Of a stretch of DNA of 45,696 bases, positions 17,296 through 24,726 are shown piece after piece. A program made the translations under genes and the position numbers. Source of the DNA: a virus; the IMG/VR virus record IMGVR_UViG_3300042988_000457, positions 1 through 45,696 of that record; one strand, given 5' to 3'. Positions within the stretch are counted from its first letter, which is position 1. Every line of letters begins with the position of its first letter. The notes under the pieces were generated by a model. That model was given only the letters and a program-made list of their open reading frames with translations, was not told the DNA's origin and searched no databases.

Positions 17296-17880
17296 TCAGT
17301 AATTCACGTTGTTCTTACCAGCCGCCGTGCTAGCAGAATCGCTAGGCGAAGCCGTAATGCCAATCGCAATCCAGCGATTAGTAGATGCAACATTGCATTG
17401 AAAGGTAAAGTTGGTAGTCGTAACCGCCAAAATACCAGCCGGAGCATTAGTGTGCATACTAGTAACCACAACGACAGGCACTTGAGCATACGGCGCAGGG
17501 AATGTCACATTGGTAGCCAGCGTAGCCGTATTAAGGCTAGCACCAGATTGAATACGCGGAGTGCCGATATACGCCTGCCATGCCACGCTGCCGTTAGTAT
17601 CGGTTGAAATGGCGTTAAGCGTGAAATTCGTCGCAGTGACACGCGAATTTGTAGCTGTATTGATAAGCAGCGTCAAATTGGTAGTGTCAGAAAAGAATTT
17701 CATCACCGGAACGCTTTGGTAAGCGGTAGGGAATGCAACTGAATTGCTGACAATGCCAGTGTTCGTAATGGCAAGAACGCCAGATTGCGGAGGATTGACA
17801 CCCACTACGCCCGTCGCAAAGACGGACGTAGTAAGGCTCAAAGCCACAACCGCAAGAAGCAGTTTAAGCAAAGATTTCAT
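17296..17880 (-). CDS. Secreted two-repeat H-type-lectin-like protein next to capsid gene
   Basis: A 194-residue protein with a clear signal peptide (LLKLLLAVVALSLTTSVFA). The mature part holds two similar halves. The first is VAFPTAYQSVPVMKFFS...VTATNFTLNAI...WQAYIG; the second is VTFPAPYAQVPVVVVTS...VTTTNFTFQC...RWIAIG. Both follow the H-type lectin beta-sandwich plan (F..Y...P.V, then a NFT strand, then W-x-A-I-G). H-lectin domains bind sugars. The gene starts two bases after the capsid stop, where decoration proteins usually lie. Confidence 0.6.
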   Translation of the reverse strand: MKSLLKLLLAVVALSLTTSVFATGVVGVNPPQSGVLAITNTGIVSNSVAFPTAYQSVPVMKFFSDTTNLTLLINTATNSRVTATNFTLNAISTDTNGSVAWQAYIGTPRIQSGASLNTATLATNVTFPAPYAQVPVVVVTSMHTNAPAGILAVTTTNFTFQCNVASTNRWIAIGITASPSDSASTAAGKNNVNY

Positions 17881-17881
17881 A

Positions 17882-18925
17882 TTAGTTCAGAATCAAGCGG
17901 CTAGACGGAACAATAGAGTCAGTCGGAATGATACGAATGTTGCCAGCAGTAGGCAGATTCGTCGGCCAAGCAGCGGTAGGCGCAGCATTGCTAGTCCAAT
18001 CACGATTACCAGACTGAACCATGTTCGTCACCGTGCGGGAAGCCTGCAAAGAGGCAATCGCATTTTGAGTGGCAAAGCAAAGGTCGGGCTTTTCAGTAAT
18101 CGGGAACTTCGCCCAAAGCTGACTAACCAAAGCGTCAGTCAACGGATAGGTGTAAGTGCCGTTAGCCTGAATCGTCGCATCCACGTTGATAATCGCGCCG
18201 ACAGCATGATAATTCGCCATAGAAGTTCCAATCCAACCAAAGGTGTTAGCAACCCAAGCGGTGCGATAGGTAGGCGTATTAGCCGTGCTATCCGCGCCAC
18301 TGGTGCGCTGTTGACGCCACGTATTCATACGAATGCCTTGACCCTTACCAAAGAGCCAATGGACACCTTGCGGCCCCTGCTTGATGAACCAGACCGTTTG
18401 GCATTTGCCAGCAGCCGTGCCACCAGCGTCAACCACTTGGTCAATCTTCAAGCCCGTGCGAGAGTCAACTTGGGTGCGTTGGACAGCCAAGAAGTCAATA
18501 AGGCCGGGAGGCCCACCAGCGTCGTTAGCAGAGCCAAGATAGAATTGCTTGCCAAGTTCCAAAGCTTTTTGGCGCATAGCCGCACTAGCATGGAAGCTCA
18601 AGATGCTGCCAACCGGATTATCGGCATTAGCTTCTTCAAGATAATCTTCCGGCACTTCCATTTGGCAATCAAACGGGAAGCAGTTGAAGCGTTTGCGGTC
18701 AAAAGACGGCGCAGACAGTTGGACGCCACCGCCGATAGAGCGGAAACCAGCGTTAGAACCAACCGCCGTCATAATGGTAGCGTTGTAATAAATATCAGTA
18801 ATCGGACGACCCAAAACGAGGTCAATTTCCGGTGCGACATTCACAATGTTGTCAACCAAGCCGACAACAGCATCGCCGCCTTTAAGTGCGGTGATGTCTT
18901 TCAGTGTTACAAATTGATTAGCCAT
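17882..18925 (-). CDS. Major capsid protein
   Basis: A 347-residue protein right after the protease-scaffold gene. Typical features are an N-terminal helical arm, the FNCFPFDCQMEVPEDYLEEA segment, KALELGKQFYLGS (spine helix), the GPPGLIDFL turn, VWFIKQGPQGVHWLFGKGQG and TFGWIGTSMANYHAVGAIINVDAT. These match the HK97-fold capsid group seen in Bordetella phage BPP-1-type and related siphoviruses. No long delta-domain precedes it, consistent with scaffold being supplied by the upstream protein. High confidence. Confidence 0.85.
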   Translation of the reverse strand: MANQFVTLKDITALKGGDAVVGLVDNIVNVAPEIDLVLGRPITDIYYNATIMTAVGSNAGFRSIGGGVQLSAPSFDRKRFNCFPFDCQMEVPEDYLEEANADNPVGSILSFHASAAMRQKALELGKQFYLGSANDAGGPPGLIDFLAVQRTQVDSRTGLKIDQVVDAGGTAAGKCQTVWFIKQGPQGVHWLFGKGQGIRMNTWRQQRTSGADSTANTPTYRTAWVANTFGWIGTSMANYHAVGAIINVDATIQANGTYTYPLTDALVSQLWAKFPITEKPDLCFATQNAIASLQASRTVTNMVQSGNRDWTSNAAPTAAWPTNLPTAGNIRIIPTDSIVPSSRLILN

Positions 18926-18935
18926 AAGATTTTAG

Positions 18936-19940
18936 TTATTTAGAGGCGCGTTCCTTCATTTCTTCAAGCGTAGTGCCGTAAGTAGCTGTCCAAGATTTTT
19001 CAACCAAGTCCAAGCCACGAACGCCTTCAAAGTCGTTCTTTTTGCCTTCGCCCTTGTAAATCGCTTTCGCTTCGGTGGGAAGGATAGTGGAGTTTTTGGC
19101 AAGCACCTTGAGAAGCGGCAAGTCGAGTTTCGCCAAATCGTCAGACTTGTAAGCAACGCCTTCGTCGCTATAAGCCACGCGACCTTCGGATTGCATCTTG
19201 GCAATCACGCTGGATTTTTCGCTTTCAACCAAAGCGGCTTGCGTTTCGGTAGCGCGTTTCTGCAAATCGCCCAAGTCGGCTTGCACTTTTTCGATAGTCG
19301 GAGCAGCTTTAGAAAGCGTTTCGACGGTTTTAACGAGGTCGGCAACCGTCTTGGCAAGTGAATCTTGCGAAGCGGTAATAGACTCAAGCTTTTTCAATGC
19401 TTCTTGTTCCATAAGTTTAGTTTTTTCAGATTTTTTCTTTTCTTCGTCAGAAATTTCAGTATGCGTTTTGCAATCTTTATCGTTGCAATGCTCATTCGGC
19501 TTATCGAATTTAACCACCGAGAAAAATGATTCAGGGTTATTCGGCAAATCCACTACGGAAATCTCTTTAAGCAGCAATTCGGTAATTTGATTGCCGACAC
19601 GCTTAATCAGCTTTCCACCGATTGAAAAGCCTTTAAGGACGCCTTCCCTAATCTTTTGGACAGTGTTTTTGTCCACGATTTTAGCGGTAAAGTGCGTTCT
19701 ACCTTCATCATCCACAAAAGCGGAAATAGGGCGACCCGCAGCAATCGGCTGGTGCATTTCGCGCACTGTGCCGCATTGGAGGTAGGAAGGAATAGCTTTA
19801 CGCATCGCTTCCGCCGTCACAACTTCGCCATCTGCGTCAATCGCTTCCGTAGAAGCAATTCCAGAAACCATGAGAGTGCCGTCATCGGCTGCGTCAAACT
19901 TCTCAATCTTTCCGTAAAATTGCAGATTCGTTTTGTCCAT
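18936..19940 (-). CDS. Prohead protease fused to scaffold
   Basis: A 334-residue protein. The first 140 residues are an S78-type prohead protease: VSGIASTEAIDADGEVV, REMHQP with the catalytic His at residue 63, and LKGFSIGGK with the likely catalytic Ser at residue 106. A long Glu/Lys-rich coiled coil follows (residues 165-250), then a C-terminal helical part ending in VEKSWTATYGTTLEEMKE. Fusing protease and scaffold explains why no separate scaffold gene precedes the capsid gene. The product should cleave scaffold and self during head maturation. First gene of a minus-strand unit. Confidence 0.85.
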   Translation of the reverse strand: MDKTNLQFYGKIEKFDAADDGTLMVSGIASTEAIDADGEVVTAEAMRKAIPSYLQCGTVREMHQPIAAGRPISAFVDDEGRTHFTAKIVDKNTVQKIREGVLKGFSIGGKLIKRVGNQITELLLKEISVVDLPNNPESFFSVVKFDKPNEHCNDKDCKTHTEISDEEKKKSEKTKLMEQEALKKLESITASQDSLAKTVADLVKTVETLSKAAPTIEKVQADLGDLQKRATETQAALVESEKSSVIAKMQSEGRVAYSDEGVAYKSDDLAKLDLPLLKVLAKNSTILPTEAKAIYKGEGKKNDFEGVRGLDLVEKSWTATYGTTLEEMKERASK

Positions 19941-20072
19941 CTTTCAGACAAATACTTCATCATAAAATCTAATGCAAGCATTTTTTTCAATTATTTTTAC
20001 TTATACTTTATGGCTATGAGTCATTTACTATTGTCAATTAGGCGAAATCAGTAGAGGATTCTTATATCAAAT

Positions 20073-20327
20073 ATGTGGACAGACTCTAAAAAATGGCAAG
20101 AAATGAGGCGCAATGGCGGTCATGGCGTAGTTCGCTTTGACGTTTTTTGCGGTCAATGCAATAAGCAAATTGGTGAAGATGTTAGCGCGGATTGCATTTC
20201 CAAATGCGGACTTAATAGCGATAGCCCAATGGAAATCTTTTGCGATTCAGCTTGCGCCAAAGTCTATGAAGTCGAGAAAGGCGTCACGCTTTTTAATAAT
20301 GGTTGGCACAAAATTTTTACACCATGA
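20073..20327 (+). CDS. Small Cys-rich protein, first gene of plus-strand island
   Basis: An 84-residue protein with cysteines in FCGQCNKQIG and further on CISKCGL and CDSACAKVYE, spacing suitable for a zinc-binding treble-clef or knuckle. The start is separated from the divergent protease gene by 132 bases of AT-rich sequence that must hold both promoters, but no convincing -35/-10 pair is visible. It overlaps the next gene by ATGA. Function unknown. Confidence 0.65.
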   Translation: MWTDSKKWQEMRRNGGHGVVRFDVFCGQCNKQIGEDVSADCISKCGLNSDSPMEIFCDSACAKVYEVEKGVTLFNNGWHKIFTP

Positions 20328-20509
20328 AACCATCATTAGCAATCAAGCCATACACGTTAATGCTAGCTAAAATGCGCGTTATCAGTGTTTATAGCATCAT
20401 TGACAATCTGCCTTTAATCTCAAAAGTTGACGCTAAAGCTGCCAAATGGATTCAGGCAGAAGTTTATTTCTTCAACTACTTACACAATGTAAAATCTGGA
20501 AATTTATGA
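20324..20509 (+). CDS. Small hypothetical protein
   Basis: A 61-residue protein; the ATGA overlap at 20324 decides the start. It is helical (MLAKMRVISVYSIIDNLPLI and WIQAEVYFFNYLHN). Its stop overlaps the next start. No family recognised. Confidence 0.6.
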   Translation: MKPSLAIKPYTLMLAKMRVISVYSIIDNLPLISKVDAKAAKWIQAEVYFFNYLHNVKSGNL

Positions 20510-20706
20510 AATTGCTACTTCTAATTCCGGCTGCATTTCTGATTTTCTTTTTTATTGGATTTGCAACAAAAGCCAAGTATTACGCAAAAGAAGAATCAAA
20601 TCCGGCAAATGCAGTCCGCAAGCTGCTTGAATATTCTATTGGGCTAGCTTTCATTTGGACAATTCCAGTCGCCGGAATAACTCTTGCAATTTTAGCTTTC
20701 AAATAA
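20506..20706 (+). CDS. Small two-span membrane protein
   Basis: A 66-residue protein with hydrophobic segments at residues 2-20 (KLLLLIPAAFLIFFFIGF) and 44-64 (IGLAFIWTIPVAGITLAIL), joined by a charged loop (KAKYYAKEESNPANAVRK). The start is fixed by the ATGA overlap at 20506. A membrane-acting accessory protein, function unknown. Confidence 0.65.
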   Translation: MKLLLLIPAAFLIFFFIGFATKAKYYAKEESNPANAVRKLLEYSIGLAFIWTIPVAGITLAILAFK

Positions 20707-20709
20707 TTT

Positions 20710-20880
20710 ATGAATGTCTTAATTGTAGCCCATGAAAATTTTAACGGCAGAGATTTGAAAATAACTGTTCCATTAAGGCAGATTCAGGACATGGACAAGC
20801 ATTCAAATTTTAAGCTGTCCGACATTTATGAAATACTTTTGGCTCAAATGAAAAATCTAAAAGAAGGGAAATACAAATGA
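20710..20880 (+). CDS. Small hypothetical protein
   Basis: A 56-residue protein (MNVLIVAHENFNGRDLKITV at the start, Lys-rich at the end). It lies three bases after the membrane-protein stop and overlaps the next start by ATGA. No family recognised. Confidence 0.6.
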   Translation: MNVLIVAHENFNGRDLKITVPLRQIQDMDKHSNFKLSDIYEILLAQMKNLKEGKYK

Positions 20881-21086
20881 AAAAATATCGTCTCTACACT
20901 AGCGAGGGGATTCACACCATCCAATGTGACTCTATCAAATTCAAGAAATCCAAGAATGGATTAATCGCATTGCCAAAAGGTAGGAATAAAATTGAAGGCG
21001 TAACCGTCGCAATGGAATTGTCTGAATCTGCTAAAGTTATTGCAATGCCTGATTTTATGGGCCATGCAGAGGATGAAATTGTATGA
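20877..21086 (+). CDS. Small hypothetical protein
   Basis: A 69-residue protein with a strand-turn-strand start (YRLYTSEGIHTIQCDSIKFK) and a basic middle. Overlaps by ATGA on both sides. Unknown. Confidence 0.6.
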   Translation: MKKYRLYTSEGIHTIQCDSIKFKKSKNGLIALPKGRNKIEGVTVAMELSESAKVIAMPDFMGHAEDEIV

Positions 21087-21271
21087 AATCAATTATCCAT
21101 GATTGGCTTTGCAGTCAGCATAAAAAAGTTATTCATAAATGGATTTCTAGCCCTGTTGATTTTGGTTTCTACAGTCCAATGTCCGATTGGTCGGCCTTCA
21201 AAGCATTTAATCTCTATTCCGTTGACATTAAAAAATCAATCCGCCTTAACCCTAGAATTTTATTCAAATGA
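21083..21271 (+). CDS. Small hypothetical protein
   Basis: A 62-residue aromatic and basic protein (HDWLCSQHKKVIHKWISS). Start fixed by the ATGA overlap; stop overlaps the next start. It shares the segment YSVDIKKS / YPIDIK with the 83-residue protein at 3074 only loosely. Unknown function. Confidence 0.55.
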   Translation: MKSIIHDWLCSQHKKVIHKWISSPVDFGFYSPMSDWSAFKAFNLYSVDIKKSIRLNPRILFK

Positions 21272-21483
21272 AACCAGAAGTAGGAAAATGGTATTACGCC
21301 GAATACGGTTACGACATTGTTGCCGGAAAGTGTATCGCTGTATTTGAAAAGCAAGAAGCCTGCTTTCTTTCGTTTCGTTGGGGCGACCCATACAGGACTA
21401 ATCATTTAGTTGAAAATAATAGGATTCTTTCAGAGACTCAAGACCCAACGCTTATTGCAAAAATCAAAAGGATGTTCAAATGA
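21268..21483 (+). CDS. Small beta-rich hypothetical protein
   Basis: A 71-residue protein starting MKPEVGKWYYAEYGYDIVAG with several strands (KCIAVFEKQEACFLSFRWGD). The compact barrel-like pattern is common for phage accessory proteins. ATGA overlaps on both sides. Unknown function. Confidence 0.6.
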   Translation: MKPEVGKWYYAEYGYDIVAGKCIAVFEKQEACFLSFRWGDPYRTNHLVENNRILSETQDPTLIAKIKRMFK

Positions 21484-21686
21484 AATGCGAAGATTGTAAA
21501 TGGTGGGTTAGGCTTCCACAAGTTGTCACTGTTGAATCTTTGTTTGGAAAATCAATTGAAGTGGCTTACGAGTCCCCAAGAAAAGCTGGTGAATGCCGAT
21601 TTAATGCGCCAAATGAAATGGGCAAATTTCCAATTATGCTTCAAGAAGATTTTTGCGGTAAATTTAAGCAGAAAGAAAATCAATGA
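21480..21686 (+). CDS. Small protein with four Cys, possible metal site
   Basis: A 68-residue protein beginning MKCEDCKWWVRLPQ, with later Cys at AGECRFN and EDFCGKF. CxxC plus two distant Cys fits one zinc site. The same arrangement (CxxCxxW...C.....C) is common in short phage proteins of unknown role. ATGA overlaps on both sides. Confidence 0.65.
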   Translation: MKCEDCKWWVRLPQVVTVESLFGKSIEVAYESPRKAGECRFNAPNEMGKFPIMLQEDFCGKFKQKENQ

Positions 21687-21847
21687 AACAATCTAAAATC
21701 ATTTCAACTATTGCTAAAAATTGGGATAAGGCTAGGGAGGAAAAGCGCAAGTCGAATCGCGTTGTCCAATCAACCACACAGTATTTCCGCACGATTGATG
21801 GCGACACAATTATGACAAGCCGCCACTATTTCACAATCAAGATTTGA
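21683..21847 (+). CDS. Small basic protein ending the first plus island
   Basis: A 54-residue protein (MKQSKIISTIAKNWDKAREE, then KRKSNRVVQSTTQYFRT). The stop overlaps the end of the convergent gpG-like gene by 11 bases, as TCA-N5-TGA. No terminator fits between them. Function unknown. Confidence 0.6.
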   Translation: MKQSKIISTIAKNWDKAREEKRKSNRVVQSTTQYFRTIDGDTIMTSRHYFTIKI

Positions 21848-22325
21848 AATACTCGTCAACTATCCCTAGCTGTCTTTCCTCTGCAAAAGGCATGAGCCTG
21901 CTTCCATCTTTTACGATTGGATAATAGGGGCGATAAGGGACGCCGCGTCCGAATTGATGCTTGTCGGCATATGGCGAAGTATTAGTCATTGACGCGCTAT
22001 TATCTGTCACTTCATAGACGAATGAATATTTCAAGTGTGCGCCTGTGCCACCTTCGTATTTCGTCCCTTTAGCGCGATTTCTTTCTGCCTCACTTCTTTC
22101 AAGCGTTGCAAATTGACGGCCAATAATTCGCTTATACGCATCGCTTACTAGCAATTCGTCGTGCCACGGACGCATTGAGCCATTAGCCATTTCACCAAAG
22201 TTAGATTGCGTGAGAATGTCAATATCTTGTAGCATTTTAGCCAAAAGCTGGCGACGACTTTGCGGCGAGACTTTTGACTTTAGGCTCTTGAATAATGGCG
22301 TCCAATCGTCACGCAGGATAACCAT
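21837..22325 (-). CDS. Phage virion morphogenesis protein (Mu gpG-like)
   Basis: A 162-residue protein. The end (LKYSFVYEVTDNSASMTNTSPYADKHQFG then VPYRPYYPI) is the signature of virion morphogenesis / tail completion proteins of the Mu gpG type, which act at the head-tail joint. The ATG at 22325 is chosen because it gives a short overlap with the portal; an ATG at 22376 would overlap by 68 bases. It lies directly behind a Mu gp29-like portal, which matches Mu-like head gene order. Confidence 0.7.
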   Translation of the reverse strand: MVILRDDWTPLFKSLKSKVSPQSRRQLLAKMLQDIDILTQSNFGEMANGSMRPWHDELLVSDAYKRIIGRQFATLERSEAERNRAKGTKYEGGTGAHLKYSFVYEVTDNSASMTNTSPYADKHQFGRGVPYRPYYPIVKDGSRLMPFAEERQLGIVDEYFKS

Positions 22326-23865
22326 AGCGTTTTTTATCTTGAATAGATTTTCCCTGTTTATTGTCGCCGCCTGCATTTTCAGCAGGGTCAAATACTTCTA
22401 GCTTGATGCCAAAGGTATTCGTCAATTGCTGTTCTTCCGTCTTGGCTACGCGAATACCAGATAGATAAAGCGATTGGAATGTCCTAGCCATTAAAGCTTG
22501 CTGCGTAGGATTGATGCCGCCACGCACAGCACGGCAACGTCCTTTGTAGCCATTGATGCGAAGATAAGGCTCAAAGATTTGCTTCCATTGCATATCACAG
22601 AAAGCGCGCTTATCAAATAATGCCCATTCTTCTTTTACGTCGCTATGCAAGTCTGCCACGCCGCTACCACCCATCATGCCGCTGCCTTTAGACGACGTAG
22701 AAAGCGTTTGACCAAGAATAGCTTTAGTTTTTTGCGTGTCGCAACATTCGATAGTCTTGACATACGCATCTGCCATGCCACTTACTTGGACTTCTTTCAA
22801 TTCAATCTTCGCTTGTGGCGGCACGATTAAAGCATTGATTTTCGTCGCTTGATTAAATGCTTTGGTTAGCAAATCAAAGACGTTCTTATTCTGCGTCTGC
22901 GCGTAAGCGACGGCAAATGGCGAGCCATAGCGTTCCATACCACGCATCATCCAATCGCGCAAGTTAGCCGAATAAAACCACCACGGAATAAGGCTGCGTA
23001 GTGTGCCGCCAAAATTCTCACGCATTGACGCCGTAGCTACGTTAGCAGAATGCAGCACATGGCGCGTAGGGTCAGGCTTATAGCAATTAGCCATTGTCCA
23101 ATCAATCAGCCCATTGCCATAAGTGGAATAAAAGCGCAAATCTGCATGCCAATCGTTAGGATTCCAAATAAGCGCAGGATTTTGATTGACATTGTTGTAA
23201 GTGCCTAGCGATGAAATTCCAGCGACATCTTGATTAGGCATTGCGCCTGTATTCGTCAAAATGCCTTGTGGCACTACGCCGCCTTGCGGTGCAATACCAG
23301 TAGAATTGACATTCCAATAAGCGACTTTATAGGTAAAAAGCGGATAGGGAATAGGATGCAGCTTTTTAAGGCGATAATTGACAGGATGCTTGTATTTGTA
23401 TCTTTCCGCGCCGTCAACAGGCTCATAAATCTTTTCTGCACCAGCAATCGGCCAAATATGACCATTAGCCAAGTGTAATGAGCCTTCGCGCCAATTGTCG
23501 CAATTCACAATCATGTCCATAATCACTTCCGAAGCAATTACGTCGTCAGGATTATTCTTGTCCACAGGCTCAATAGATTCATTTTGCCCCATGAAGCTCA
23601 TAATTCGCTTACCCATTTCGGCTTGAATATGCGAATCGTTTTCAATCATGTCGCGGAATAAGGCGAATAGATAATAAGGCTCGCCACGTTCAGAAGTCTT
23701 GATTGCATTCTGAATATCAGCAAGATTTACGCTATTTCCGAATTGCGGAGCATCCCCAAGCCCTGATAATTTAGCGATAATCTCCGTAGGCAATACCATT
23801 GAGCCAGCCGAAATCAGCTTTTCAGCAAGTCTATTTTTGAAATTTTCTAGCATGGTGTTATTCAT
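22309..23865 (-). CDS. Portal protein, DUF935 (Mu gp29-like)
   Basis: A 518-residue protein. Diagnostic stretches are LFRDMIENDSHIQAEMGKRI near residue 70, WWFYSANLRDWMMRGMERYGSPFAVAYA (residues 290-320) and KTKAILGQTLSTSSKGSG followed by VADLHSDVKEEWALFDKRAF. These are the DUF935 portal hallmarks, including the LGQTLST loop and the HSDV segment. The portal is the DNA entry ring of the head. An Asn/Gly/Pro-rich insert near residues 190-240 is longer than usual. It sits between the gpG-like gene and the second plus-strand island. Confidence 0.85.
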   Translation of the reverse strand: MNNTMLENFKNRLAEKLISAGSMVLPTEIIAKLSGLGDAPQFGNSVNLADIQNAIKTSERGEPYYLFALFRDMIENDSHIQAEMGKRIMSFMGQNESIEPVDKNNPDDVIASEVIMDMIVNCDNWREGSLHLANGHIWPIAGAEKIYEPVDGAERYKYKHPVNYRLKKLHPIPYPLFTYKVAYWNVNSTGIAPQGGVVPQGILTNTGAMPNQDVAGISSLGTYNNVNQNPALIWNPNDWHADLRFYSTYGNGLIDWTMANCYKPDPTRHVLHSANVATASMRENFGGTLRSLIPWWFYSANLRDWMMRGMERYGSPFAVAYAQTQNKNVFDLLTKAFNQATKINALIVPPQAKIELKEVQVSGMADAYVKTIECCDTQKTKAILGQTLSTSSKGSGMMGGSGVADLHSDVKEEWALFDKRAFCDMQWKQIFEPYLRINGYKGRCRAVRGGINPTQQALMARTFQSLYLSGIRVAKTEEQQLTNTFGIKLEVFDPAENAGGDNKQGKSIQDKKRYGYPA

Positions 23866-23967
23866 AATCTTATTCAGCCTTCAAGTCAACATTAGAGAAA
23901 ATGATACTTGACAAATCAAGCAAGTTTTCCATTGGCAAGATTCAAATTCTGGGTAGAGTTGGAGGAA

Positions 23968-24156
23968 ATGAATGACAATATTACCAACCAACAAATCGCC
24001 AACTGCACCGGAGCATTAGCCAACGAGTTCAATCTTGCGGACATTGAAAAGATTGAGCGGATACTGAAAAGTCATTTTAATTCTGTCGCTCAAACGAACG
24101 AGCAAAAGCACGATGCTGACGAATACTTTAAGCAGCAGTTTGAGCAATCAAAATGA
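23968..24156 (+). CDS. Small helical protein with DADEYF motif
   Basis: A 62-residue protein. The ATG at 23968 is chosen for a GGAGG seven bases upstream. It is helical and ends KHDADEYFKQQFEQSK, almost the same as residues 8-23 of the minus-strand protein at 31623-31979 (NDADEYFRQQFSQSNE). That motif may be a shared binding peptide. First gene of the second plus-strand island. Function unknown. Confidence 0.65.
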   Translation: MNDNITNQQIANCTGALANEFNLADIEKIERILKSHFNSVAQTNEQKHDADEYFKQQFEQSK

Positions 24157-24350
24157 AAAACCTACCCCAACTTCTAAAATCTCTTGAACGGCTTGGATTT
24201 CAGATTAAAATATCAGAAGGGACAAAGCGTAAATTGTATCCGCCTGATAAAAATATGCCGTTTTACTCGCTTCATGTGGGAGAAAAAAGTTTGCATCCAC
24301 TACGTCGCTTCGCGGCTAAGAATTGGAATTTAGATTTAGAAAGCCTATGA
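24153..24350 (+). CDS. Small HicA-like hypothetical protein
   Basis: A 65-residue protein (LLKSLERLGFQIKISEGTKRKLYPPDK then FYSLHVGEKSLHPLRRFAAK). The helix, basic strand and a final helix with Leu-x-x-Leu-Arg-Arg-Phe recall the double-stranded-RNA-binding-like fold of HicA toxins, but the catalytic His of HicA is not in the usual place. Common small phage protein; toxin function is not supported. Confidence 0.6.
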   Translation: MKNLPQLLKSLERLGFQIKISEGTKRKLYPPDKNMPFYSLHVGEKSLHPLRRFAAKNWNLDLESL

Positions 24351-24475
24351 AAGAAATCCTAAAGCTAATAATCTGCGTATTTTTATTCTGGATTTGCTTT
24401 TTTTCAATCTGGCTAGTATTGACGCCGATATTGATTGTTGCAAATTGGTGCGATGATTTTGAGGAAAATAAATGA
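24347..24475 (+). CDS. Single-span membrane miniprotein
   Basis: A 42-residue protein with one hydrophobic segment (LIICVFLFWICFFSIWLVL) and an acidic end (CDDFEENK). ATGA overlaps on both sides support translation. Function unknown; it could be a membrane or superinfection-exclusion factor, but there is no evidence. Confidence 0.6.
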   Translation: MKEILKLIICVFLFWICFFSIWLVLTPILIVANWCDDFEENK

Positions 24476-24726
24476 AAGAAATACCTGTTTCAGAAATTAA
24501 AGAGCTAGACGTTTTGTTTGTGCCAGAGCTTTCCGGCGCACAGATTGTTCTAAAGCAGCATGGACAGCTAAAGCTAGTGCCGTCTTATTTTCTTGCCGAA
24601 AGTGATGACGACTCTTTTAGCGAGACGCTATCTAAAGCATCGTTTAGAAATCTGTCCTTTATCAATTCCGACAAAGCCGTAAAATGCGGCGAATTGAAAA
24701 AGCATTGGAAGATTGTCAAAGCCTAA
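24472..24726 (+). CDS. Small hypothetical protein ending second island
   Basis: An 84-residue protein (VSEIKELDVLFVPELSGAQIVL then acidic AESDDDSFSETLSK). The stop overlaps the terminase stop by 11 bases as TCA-N5-TAA, the same spacing as at 21837-21847. Function unknown. Confidence 0.6.
   Translation: MKEIPVSEIKELDVLFVPELSGAQIVLKQHGQLKLVPSYFLAESDDDSFSETLSKASFRNLSFINSDKAVKCGELKKHWKIVKA

Noticed and set aside
17744-18943. A 399-residue open frame antisense to the capsid gene
   Set aside because: It is the reverse shadow of the capsid and lectin-like genes; it is Arg/Ser-rich with no motif, and the sense proteins are clear.
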